Positions 53,671 through 61,114 of a stretch of 64,000 bases of DNA are shown here, one piece after another. This stretch comes from an uncultured Erythrobacter sp. (GTDB lineage: Bacteria > Pseudomonadota > Alphaproteobacteria > Sphingomonadales > Sphingomonadaceae): assembly GCA_947495695.1 (NCBI GenBank), contig CANLZP010000001.1, positions 517,069-581,068 on the forward strand, given 5' to 3'. The position numbers and the translations under genes are program-made. Each line of letters starts with the position of its first letter. The stretch's first letter is position 1. Under the pieces are notes generated by a model, which did no database searches, was not told where the DNA came from, and worked only from the letters and a program-made list of their open reading frames with translations.

Positions 53671-55338
53671 ATGGCAATGGCGTTGGTGGCCGGTGCTTCC
53701 TGGTGGATGGCACGCGGCAGCACATCGGACAGTGATGGATACTTCCTTGCCGGGCGCAATCTGGGCGGGGTATTTATCGCCGGATCGCTGCTGTTGACCA
53801 ATCTGTCGGCTGAACAGCTAATCGGACTGAACGGATCGGCCTATGGCTATAATTTGTCGAGCATGGCTTGGGAGGTAACCGCCGCTGTCGCGACCATCGC
53901 CATGGCGTTGATATTCTTGCCGCGATATCTGGCCGGGGCGTTCACTACACTGCCGCAATTCCTGGCCGATCGATATGACGGCCAAGTCCAACAGATGAGC
54001 GCGGTGCTCTTCCTGCTCGGCTATGGCTTGGTCACCATTCCCAGCGTCTTGTACTCTGGCTCCATTGCGGTGATGAAGATCTTCGATGTGCCCGAATTGT
54101 TTGGCCTAAGCGATTTTTCCGCCCTGGTCGCAACGGTGCTGGTGATCGGCATTACCGGTGCAATTTACGCTGTGTTTGGCGGGCTGAAGGCGGTCGCGGT
54201 CTCGGACACGATCAATGGCATAGGATTGCTGGTGATGGGCGTGCTGGTGCTGATGCTGGGCATCTATGCGCTGGGCGCCAGTTCGCAAGGCAATGAGTGG
54301 CTGGCTGGGCTGACGCGATTGGCCAGCGAACAACCGGAGAAACTCAACGCTATTGGTGGGCCAAATGACCCGACTCCGTTCGGCACGATCTTCACCGGGA
54401 TGATCATCGCCAATCTGTTTTACTGGTGCACCAACCAATATGTGATCCAGCGTACTTTGGCGGCGCGCAATCTGGCCGAGGGGCAAAAGGGTGTGCTGCT
54501 GTCAGGCTACTTCAAGGTCTTCGTGCCGTTCCTGATGATGGTGCCGGGAGTGATCGCCTATCATCTGTATGGACCCGGCCTTGCCACCATCGACTTGGCC
54601 TATCCCACGCTGATCCGGGACCTGTTGCCACCCGCATTGATGGGTCTGTTTTTGGCGGTTTTGCTGGGCGCGGTGTTCTCCAGCTTCAACAGCCTGATCA
54701 ATTCTGGCGCCACGCTCTTCTGCCTCGATATTTTGCCCGCCTTGCGCAAGAAACCCCTGTCAGACGCCTCCACGGTCAAGGTCGCCAAAGTGGTCAGCAC
54801 GATCATTGCCATCTTCAGTTTTGCGGTCGCGCCGCTGCTCTATTTCGCGCCCGAAGGATTGTGGCAGATCATCCGGATCTTCACCGGCTTTTACAACATT
54901 CCGGTCATCACCATCGTGCTGGTCGGATTGTTCACACGCAATGTGCCCGCTATTGGCGCCAAGCTGGTGATCATCTTCCACGTCATCGCCTACGGGCTCG
55001 CCAAATTCGTTTTCGACGATGTGATCACTTTGCACTTCCTTCATTTGTATGCGGTGCTGTTTGTGATCGAGGTGGGCATCATGTTGGCGGCGGCCAAGAT
55101 TGCGCCTCGGAACACCCCCTGGACCTTCACCCCGCAAGCACGCACCGACATGACGCCGTGGCGCTTTGCCATCCCGGTGGCGGTGACATTGATGTCTGCT
55201 GTTGTGGCAACCTATCTGCTGTTTTCACCCATAGGTCTCGCCAATGGACAGCTAGGTCTCACTTTTTGGGCGCTTATCTCTGGACTGGCCATAGTCAACG
55301 CGATTGTGTGGTTTTTGCCAAGGCGATCAAAGACTTGA
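53671..55338 (+). CDS. SLC5/SSS-family sodium:solute symporter
   Basis: 555 residues from ATG 53671, with about 13 hydrophobic segments. DGYFLAGRNLGGVFIAGSLL and NLSAEQLIGLNGSAYGYN are typical SSS-family sequences, and the C-terminal helices are complete. It would import a solute with sodium across the inner membrane. The frame extends upstream with a convincing first helix (SELIFTLTTCLMAM), and a GGGGAG site precedes an ATT at 53629, so the true start is probably ATT or another unusual codon. Cargo unknown. Confidence 0.88.
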   Translation: MAMALVAGASWWMARGSTSDSDGYFLAGRNLGGVFIAGSLLLTNLSAEQLIGLNGSAYGYNLSSMAWEVTAAVATIAMALIFLPRYLAGAFTTLPQFLADRYDGQVQQMSAVLFLLGYGLVTIPSVLYSGSIAVMKIFDVPELFGLSDFSALVATVLVIGITGAIYAVFGGLKAVAVSDTINGIGLLVMGVLVLMLGIYALGASSQGNEWLAGLTRLASEQPEKLNAIGGPNDPTPFGTIFTGMIIANLFYWCTNQYVIQRTLAARNLAEGQKGVLLSGYFKVFVPFLMMVPGVIAYHLYGPGLATIDLAYPTLIRDLLPPALMGLFLAVLLGAVFSSFNSLINSGATLFCLDILPALRKKPLSDASTVKVAKVVSTIIAIFSFAVAPLLYFAPEGLWQIIRIFTGFYNIPVITIVLVGLFTRNVPAIGAKLVIIFHVIAYGLAKFVFDDVITLHFLHLYAVLFVIEVGIMLAAAKIAPRNTPWTFTPQARTDMTPWRFAIPVAVTLMSAVVATYLLFSPIGLANGQLGLTFWALISGLAIVNAIVWFLPRRSKT

Positions 55339-55339
55339 T

Positions 55340-56263
55340 TTAGCCCGGAAGTCCGGCAGTCCAGTCTTTGGATTTAGCCCAGTCCAAATGAGAGGTTGGC
55401 TCCATTCCCAACAGATCGCGCGCATTTTGCGGATCAACCACCAATGGCGAGGTGGGTTGAGAATTGTAGAAGGCATAGAATTTCGCCATCCCGTCATAAA
55501 TGCTGAGGGGTTGGACTTCGCGTGATCCTGTGACCAGCTCGCTCATCCGGGCGGCAAATTCTTCCGGCGCAAGACTTTGGAAGCGGACGGGGCGACCAAT
55601 CGCCTCCGTCAAATTGGCCGCTACTTGATCGCCAACCAAGGCCTCGGGCCCGCCAATCGGCACATGCATGCCGTCGGCCGCATCTGTCATCAGCGCGCGG
55701 GTCATCGCCTGCCCGACATCTTCCAGACACACCCAATTGATCAGCAAATCCTCGCGCGCGGGATAGGCGAAAATGCCATCGCGCATGATCAGCGGACGTG
55801 TCCAGATGCGGTACTGATTGTCCATGAACACGGTCGGCTCGATGAACACGCATGGGATGCCAGTTTCCTCAAGCGACCGCTCAATATCCCGGCGACCATC
55901 ATGGGCGGACAGATCAAGATCATGATCGGCCACAAAGCATGCGGTGTTGAAGACAATTTTCTTCAGACCAGCCTGCTTGGCACCAGCCGCGATCTGCTGA
56001 CCAAAATGCGCAGCCTTCTCGCGGTCAAATTCAAACGGCAGGTGGAACGCGGCTGCATCTTGCCCGGCAAAGGCTTGAGCCATGGCATCGGCATCGGTGA
56101 TGTCGGCATGAACCGTGGGAAGATCAGGAAATGGCGTTTCAGCCATGGCATTGTCTCGCCGAACGCCTGCGGTGACTTCAAACCCATGTTCCAGCAGCGA
56201 GGCAACCAGGGGAATGCCTTGGTCAGCTGGCGCGCCAAGCACGCACACTTTCTTGATGGTCAT
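55340..56263 (-). CDS. NmrA/atypical-SDR family NAD(P)-binding protein (2)
   Basis: 307 residues. The cofactor loop is unusual (GAPADQG, residues 10-16). FMDNQYRIWTRPLIM and NWVCLEDVGQAM parallel the first NmrA-type protein, and FYAFYNSQPTSPLVV is a C-terminal block. It overlaps the upstream NTF2-like gene by one base (TAATG). Its role in the E1/lipoyl unit is not evident. Confidence 0.8.
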   Translation of the reverse strand: MTIKKVCVLGAPADQGIPLVASLLEHGFEVTAGVRRDNAMAETPFPDLPTVHADITDADAMAQAFAGQDAAAFHLPFEFDREKAAHFGQQIAAGAKQAGLKKIVFNTACFVADHDLDLSAHDGRRDIERSLEETGIPCVFIEPTVFMDNQYRIWTRPLIMRDGIFAYPAREDLLINWVCLEDVGQAMTRALMTDAADGMHVPIGGPEALVGDQVAANLTEAIGRPVRFQSLAPEEFAARMSELVTGSREVQPLSIYDGMAKFYAFYNSQPTSPLVVDPQNARDLLGMEPTSHLDWAKSKDWTAGLPG

Positions 56264-56691
56264 TATTCTGCAGCCTTCCGTGCTACTTCTTCTGCGTCGA
56301 AATAGTGGATCCGCAGGCTTTTCATCTGTCCGCCTTCAAATTCGCCCATTTCGCAAACCGTTTGGCTGAAGGTCTCGCCGCCTCCCTTCGGCTTCATCGT
56401 CAAGGTCAACACCGTTACGGCATGCGTGTCCCCGCCGGTAATGTCATGAATGTCCACCTTGGCTTCGGCCCAAGTGCCATACATTGCGGCCGCACAGCGT
56501 TGCAGAGCATCCTTGCCGCGCCACTCGCCTGCAAAGGGAAGGCATTCGGCTTCGTACAAGACGAAATCGTCATGCAACAAGGCCTCAACCTTGTCCCATT
56601 CCCGCGCGCCCGCATGGGCATAGACGGCGGCCTGAATCTCGCGCGGACTTGAGGGTTTTTGTTGCCCTATCGCTTCGCTATTTGAGGGCAT
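56263..56691 (-). CDS. NTF2-like/SnoaL-type protein (6)
   Basis: 142 residues. IQAAVYAHAGAREWDKVEALLHDDFVLYE and DALQRCAAAMYGTWAEAKVDI identify the SnoaL-like fold, with the closing KSLRIHYFDAEEVA. It lies ten bases downstream of the lipoyl-domain gene and one base before the NmrA-type gene, inside a six-gene minus-strand unit. Function not assignable. Confidence 0.8.
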   Translation of the reverse strand: MPSNSEAIGQQKPSSPREIQAAVYAHAGAREWDKVEALLHDDFVLYEAECLPFAGEWRGKDALQRCAAAMYGTWAEAKVDIHDITGGDTHAVTVLTLTMKPKGGGETFSQTVCEMGEFEGGQMKSLRIHYFDAEEVARKAAE

Positions 56692-56701
56692 ATCTACAGC
56701 T

Positions 56702-56932
56702 CTACTCGATCGTACCTACGAGGTCGCCGACCTTGTACTTTTGACCCTCTTCGCCGGTTGGCCGGATAATGCCCGTTGCCTGCGATTCAATCTCCACCGT
56801 CGTTTTGTCGGTTTCAGCGGTGTAGATGATATCGCCCTTATTGACCTGCTCACCATCGCCAAACATCCATTCGGCCAGCACCACCTCGGTCGCGCTCATG
56901 CCCAGTTTCGGGATGCGAATTTCTTCTGCCAT
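56702..56932 (-). CDS. Stand-alone lipoyl/biotinyl-domain protein
   Basis: A 76-residue protein consisting only of a lipoyl domain. IPKLGMSATEVVLAEWMFGD, then the modification site ETDKTTVEIES with the Lys to be lipoylated, then GDLVGTIE. In alpha-keto acid dehydrogenases this domain belongs to the E2 chain; here it is free, with no catalytic E2 or E3 gene in the window. A ribosome site sits in the 12-base gap after the E1beta gene. Confidence 0.88.
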   Translation of the reverse strand: MAEEIRIPKLGMSATEVVLAEWMFGDGEQVNKGDIIYTAETDKTTVEIESQATGIIRPTGEEGQKYKVGDLVGTIE

Positions 56933-56944
56933 TAAAAGTCCCCC

Positions 56945-57931
56945 TTACGCCTTGCCGACCGATGCCTTGATCTGGGCGATCATGTCGGACTTTTGCGGGA
57001 TCCAGGCTTGTTCCAGATGGGTAGCAAATGGCACTGCCGAGAATGTTCCCCCGATCCGACGCACCGGACCCTTGAGGCTATCCCAGCATTTTTCCTGTAT
57101 ATTTGCGGCAATTTCTGCGCCTGTACCGAAAGGTTTCACCGCTTCATGCAGAGTAATCGCGCGGCCCGTTTTGCGAACAGAAGCCAGCACAGTTTCCTCG
57201 TCATAAGGGGCAATGGTGCGCAGATCGATGACCTCGACGCTGATGCCTTCCTTATCGAGCTCGCCAGCGATTTCCATCGCATCCAACACGGTGCGGCCAT
57301 AGGTGATCAGCGAGATATCGCTGCCTTCGCGCGCTACGGCAGCTTTGCCCAAGGGAACGCGATATCCTGGTCCCGGGTCTTCGCTCGTCAGGCCGTAGCA
57401 CAGGATGTTCTCGATGAAGATCACCGGATCATTGGCATCGATGGCAGAGCGCATCAGTCCGCGCGCATCAGCCGCATTGCTGGGCGTTACCACATGGATA
57501 CCGGCGACATGGGCGAACCAGGCCTCCAACATGTCAGAGTGCTGACCACCAAAGCCGACACCCACGCCAGTGGTGGTGCGCAGCACCATCGGACACGGGG
57601 TTTGCCCACCCGACATAAAGCGCAATTTCGCGGCGTGATTGACGATCTGGTCCATGCAAACGCCAACAAAGTTCATCAACATGATTTCGCAAATCGGGCG
57701 CTGTCCCGCCAGCGCGGCACCAACCGCAGCACCAACAATGGCGGTCTCGGAAATAGGCGTCGCGCGGATGCGGTGTTCGCCATATTTCTCGGTCAGTCCT
57801 GCGGTGACTTTGAACACTCCCCCGCCCTGCTTGGCCGACACGTCTTCGCCCAAGCAGAACACGCCATCATCTTCGGCCATAGCTTCATCAATGGCGAGGT
57901 TGAGCGCCTGCGTCATGGTAATTTCGGCCAT
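56945..57931 (-). CDS. Thiamine-diphosphate-dependent dehydrogenase E1 component, beta subunit
   Basis: 328 residues. MTQALNLAIDEAM, GEDVSAKQGGGVFK, the PISE motif (ATPISETAIVGAAVG) and CYGLTSEDPGPGYRVPLGKA are standard for E1beta of the pyruvate/acetoin/branched-chain group. It pairs with the E1alpha gene in a TGATG junction. Acetoin or a 2-oxo acid is the likely type of substrate; sequence alone does not distinguish them. Confidence 0.92.
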   Translation of the reverse strand: MAEITMTQALNLAIDEAMAEDDGVFCLGEDVSAKQGGGVFKVTAGLTEKYGEHRIRATPISETAIVGAAVGAALAGQRPICEIMLMNFVGVCMDQIVNHAAKLRFMSGGQTPCPMVLRTTTGVGVGFGGQHSDMLEAWFAHVAGIHVVTPSNAADARGLMRSAIDANDPVIFIENILCYGLTSEDPGPGYRVPLGKAAVAREGSDISLITYGRTVLDAMEIAGELDKEGISVEVIDLRTIAPYDEETVLASVRKTGRAITLHEAVKPFGTGAEIAANIQEKCWDSLKGPVRRIGGTFSAVPFATHLEQAWIPQKSDMIAQIKASVGKA

Positions 57932-58899
57932 CAGGCGGTCTCCTCAAGAACGTCTTTGTAGATTTCATCGGTGCTCGGTAGCGGCGCATCCAGCGCATGT
58001 TGGACCGCGCCCTCGATCTCCGCGTCGATATCGGCGACGATCTTGTCGAGCTCTTCTTCGGTAAACTGGCGCTCCAGCATCACTTTGCGCAGCTTTGGCA
58101 GCGGATCTTCGGCCTGCATTTCAGCTAGGTGTTCCTCCGGCATGTAGGAGAAGTCCGAGCCGAAGAAGTGGCCCATCATACGGTAACACATGGCCTCGAC
58201 CAGAACCGGTCCCTTGCCCGAGCGAGCATGTTCGACCGCCTCTTCCATCGCCGGATAGACTTCGTTCACATTGTTGCCGTCAACCTTGACGCCCTTCATT
58301 CCATAACCCGCCGCGCGGCTGGAAATGTCGGGGCTGTCGGTGTGATCGGCAAAAGCAGTGTGCTCGCCATAGCGGTTGTTCTGGCAGAAGAAGACGATTG
58401 GTAGCTTGTAAAGCTGAGCCATATTCATCGCTTCGTGGAAGCCGCCGATGTTGGCCGCACCATCGCCAAAACTAACCAGCGTTACCCGCCCGTCGCCATT
58501 GTTCTGGCTGGCCATGGCCAGGCCATTGGCAATCGGCAGACCTGAACCGACCACGCCCGTTGTCACCATGATGCCGGTGTCAGGATCGGTGATGTGCATG
58601 GTTCCGCCCTTACCCTTGCAGGTGCCGGTTGCCTTGCCGAGGCATTCGCCCCACCATTTCTCGATTGGAATTCCCTTGGCGGTTTGCTCGCCTTGGCCGC
58701 GATAGGTGCAGACGACGTAATCATCGTCATCCAGTGCCGCCATTGCTGCTGCAGAGGCAAGCTCTTGCCCCCGCACACAGTAATACATCACCGCGACCTT
58801 GCCCTGCATCAGCAGCTCGCGGAATTTTTCGTCGGTGCGGTTCACCTTCATCGTTCGAGTGTAAATATCGAGCAGTTTCTCGCGGTCTATCTCGGCCAT
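57931..58899 (-). CDS. Thiamine-diphosphate-dependent dehydrogenase E1 component, alpha subunit
   Basis: 322 residues. The thiamine-diphosphate motif GDGAANIGGFHEAMNMA carries the GDG...N element, and the HITDPDTGIMVTTG, QNNRYGEHTAFADHTDSPDI and EAMCYRMMGHFFGSD segments are conserved. The length and DHTDSPDI loop resemble acetoin dehydrogenase AcoA. The unit runs SDR, E1alpha, E1beta, lipoyl domain, NTF2-like, NmrA-like. Confidence 0.92.
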   Translation of the reverse strand: MAEIDREKLLDIYTRTMKVNRTDEKFRELLMQGKVAVMYYCVRGQELASAAAMAALDDDDYVVCTYRGQGEQTAKGIPIEKWWGECLGKATGTCKGKGGTMHITDPDTGIMVTTGVVGSGLPIANGLAMASQNNGDGRVTLVSFGDGAANIGGFHEAMNMAQLYKLPIVFFCQNNRYGEHTAFADHTDSPDISSRAAGYGMKGVKVDGNNVNEVYPAMEEAVEHARSGKGPVLVEAMCYRMMGHFFGSDFSYMPEEHLAEMQAEDPLPKLRKVMLERQFTEEELDKIVADIDAEIEGAVQHALDAPLPSTDEIYKDVLEETA

Positions 58900-58955
58900 G
58901 AACTAAGCCTCTCCGTTCAAAAGTAACAAATGTTGAGTATGCCTTAGGCGTGCCC

Positions 58956-59720
58956 TTAGAACTGAACCCGCTGGGTAAATCCGCCATCAATCACGACATT
59001 GGTGCCGGTCATGTAAGGACATGCGGGGCTGGCCACGAAGACCACAGCCTTGGCGACCTCTTCCGGCTCGCCAAAACGGCCCATGGGCATCTTGGCCAAG
59101 GTACCTTCGTACAGCGGCGGAACAGCATCCTTGATCATTTCCCAATTGCCGCCGGGATAGTAAATCGCGCCGGGCGAGACGCAATTGACCCGAATACCTT
59201 GTGGGGCGAGCGCCTGCGACAGCTGCGAGCCATGCGTGATCAGCGCGGCTTTGAGCGCGTTGAAGGCCTGCGGCGCGACAAATGTTTCCAGCGCGGCGGT
59301 GGAAGACATCAGGACGATGGAACCGCTGTCTGATTTTTCGAGATGAGGTGTCAGAACTTCAATGGCGTTAACTGCACCCATGATGTCCATGTCTAGCCCG
59401 GCCTGCCAATCACCCGTACCGCCAGTGCCTGACGAGCTCGCCATGTGAACGAAGATATCGCATCCACCCAGCGCGTCCGCCGCATCGGCGATCCATTTCT
59501 TGTACGCATCCGCGCCATCGGCCATGTCGAACACTTCGCCATGCACCTTGCCCGGGCCAGCTGCGTCGATCTCTTTCTTGGCGGCTTCGATCTTGTCTTC
59601 TTTACGGCTGAAGAAGGCGACATCTGCACCCTCTGCTGCGAAGTGGCGTAGCGAGGCCAGGCCCAGCCCGTGCGCGCCGCCATTCATGATTACTTTTTTG
59701 CCTTTAAGTCCGAGATCCAT
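58956..59720 (-). CDS. SDR-family protein with catalytic Tyr replaced by Phe
   Basis: 254 residues from the ATG at 59718-59720; an earlier ATG exists at 59751-59753. GGAHGLG at 14-20 is the cofactor loop. The active-site Y-x3-K becomes Phe153-x3-Lys157 (FNALK) with Ser139-140 kept. The NNAG block is HMASSSG. Loss of the Tyr normally removes dehydrogenase activity, so it may bind cofactor, use another acid, or act in a different reaction. It heads the minus-strand unit that encodes E1alpha, 56 bases upstream. Confidence 0.85.
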   Translation of the reverse strand: MDLGLKGKKVIMNGGAHGLGLASLRHFAAEGADVAFFSRKEDKIEAAKKEIDAAGPGKVHGEVFDMADGADAYKKWIADAADALGGCDIFVHMASSSGTGGTGDWQAGLDMDIMGAVNAIEVLTPHLEKSDSGSIVLMSSTAALETFVAPQAFNALKAALITHGSQLSQALAPQGIRVNCVSPGAIYYPGGNWEMIKDAVPPLYEGTLAKMPMGRFGEPEEVAKAVVFVASPACPYMTGTNVVIDGGFTQRVQF

Positions 59721-59971
59721 TGCAGCTACTCCAAGGTTTGAGGATTGCAGCATTGTCTAGCCGACCAAGAAGCTGGCGATAATCGTCAAAAGTGCTGGTG
59801 GATGCCGGCCAACGACGCGTTTGCGGACGTTACTCCGCTCATCGTACCATAACGCTTTGTCGCAATGCCCGCTCTTCTGGGCCACAACACCTAGCCCTAT
59901 GCGAGCCAACTGCTCTAACAATCTTTCGGCAGGCGCGAATGCGTCTGATACTTGATCAAAAGGAGTCCGCC

Positions 59972-60286
59972 GTGAAACCCGCTCTGAAATCAATCTCGCT
60001 AGCTTCCATCGCACTCTTGGTCGGTTGCGCTTCAGCGAGCGGCGAACTCAGGAAAAATTTGCGTGCCTACGGCATGAGCAAAAGTGAAGCGAAATGCGTC
60101 ACCCGAGAACTGGTCGACGACTTGGATGGCCGAGAGATAAAGTCGATAAATCGTATTCTTGGGGCCGGTAGATCAGATGGTACGACACGTCCTTCGCAGG
60201 TGATTGTCGCTGTTCGTGAGTTAGATGATCCGCGGGTCATCAGGTCCGTTGCGCTCGCCAACGCCGGGTGTCTTCTGCTCAACTGA
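59972..60286 (+). CDS. Small lipoprotein, function unknown
   Basis: 104 residues from GTG 59972, with AAAAGGAG immediately upstream. The signal peptide ends in a lipobox LLVGC (Cys at about residue 19). The mature part (LRKNLRAYGMSKSEAKCVTREL, then IKSINRILGAG) has two further Cys that may form a disulfide. It resembles small alphaproteobacterial envelope lipoproteins only loosely. The 251 bases upstream show no gene. Confidence 0.72.
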   Translation: MKPALKSISLASIALLVGCASASGELRKNLRAYGMSKSEAKCVTRELVDDLDGREIKSINRILGAGRSDGTTRPSQVIVAVRELDDPRVIRSVALANAGCLLLN

Positions 60287-60289
60287 TCG

Positions 60290-60315
60290 GATGCTCCGCT
60301 GGGAGTTAGAGCATC
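60290..60315 (+). terminator. Hairpin after the small lipoprotein gene
   Basis: GATGCTC and GAGCATC form a 7-bp stem with a 12-base loop three bases after the stop codon. There is no T run, so it may be an attenuating or mRNA-stabilising hairpin rather than a strong terminator. The remaining 200 bases to the TetR gene show no gene. Confidence 0.4.
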
Positions 60316-60514
60316 AGGCCACTAAGCCCGCTCCCCACCCCCAATGGCGCCAATTGCGCGGTGGTGGGAACTGGGCCGAATGCTGACCGTCTGAATGTGG
60401 TCATAGCAATGGCTAAAGTGGACGATCGGCTATCGACGCATTTGCGGAATTACGACTGCGGCCAACTTTACATCCTAAGCTGACGATCAGAGCGCACGCA
60501 GCCAAAACTCCAAG

Positions 60515-61093
60515 TTAAGCGCCGCGAACCTCAGGTGCATTATGGGTGATATCGATTTGAGCGCATTTCTGCTCAATCTGATCAAGCTTGTCCGGATCGT
60601 TCAGTAGTCCGCGCAATCCAAACCGTGCTGTCTCCAAAGCGCGTTGCTTGCGTGACGCTATGCTGAACTGGTCACCAGCCATGATGCATGTCTCAACCAG
60701 TTGGATCATCTGCTCGGCCATCCAGTGCGGATCACATTCTGCAAACTCACCACCGCCGATTCCGGCACGGATAATGTTTTCATAATGGGATACCAGCTTC
60801 TTTCGTTGCTTTCGCGCATGACCAAAGTCGGGATGCCGAAGTTCGGGCAGCGCATAGATCGCTATGAACGCGACCGGCGCCTCATTCAGGATCAACGTTT
60901 CTTCGAACAAGCTTTTGAAGAGGGCCTCAGACGGAGCCAGCCGCAGCGCGCGAAGGCGATCCCGGAATTCGAAAGCCGGTGCCGAAGTGTTGCTAATCAA
61001 CTCGTCAAAGAGATCCTTCTTCGTCGGAAATAGATTGAAGATCGATGCTGTCGTGCAATCCAGCTCATCAGCAATCATGCGCACGCCAAACAA
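60515..61093 (-). CDS. TetR-family regulator, N-terminally truncated
   Basis: About 192 residues ending VRGA. The HTH is only partly present: MIADELDCTTASIFNLFPTKKDLFDELI is the second half of the DNA-binding domain. Only about ten residues precede the IA-type helix, where about 25 are usual. The frame has a stop at 61112-61114 region side upstream and the only start is TTG 61093. It is head-to-head with Rieske gene 4, with 21 bases between them. It may be a decayed regulator or start on an unusual codon. Confidence 0.68.
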   Translation of the reverse strand: MFGVRMIADELDCTTASIFNLFPTKKDLFDELISNTSAPAFEFRDRLRALRLAPSEALFKSLFEETLILNEAPVAFIAIYALPELRHPDFGHARKQRKKLVSHYENIIRAGIGGGEFAECDPHWMAEQMIQLVETCIMAGDQFSIASRKQRALETARFGLRGLLNDPDKLDQIEQKCAQIDITHNAPEVRGA

Positions 61094-61114
61094 GTCGAAA
61101 TACTCGAAGAACTA

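Noticed and set aside
52296-53801. 501-codon open frame on the minus strand
   Set aside because: It is antisense to the SDR, the sugar-isomerase-like gene and the start of the symporter gene, all of which have clear family motifs. Its translation has no recognisable domain and a composition typical of reverse-frame reading in this GC range.
59721-59971. Possible small gene in the gap before the lipoprotein
   Set aside because: Frames in both directions lack ribosome sites and protein-like composition; the extended upstream reading of the lipoprotein frame has no signal peptide at its N-terminus.
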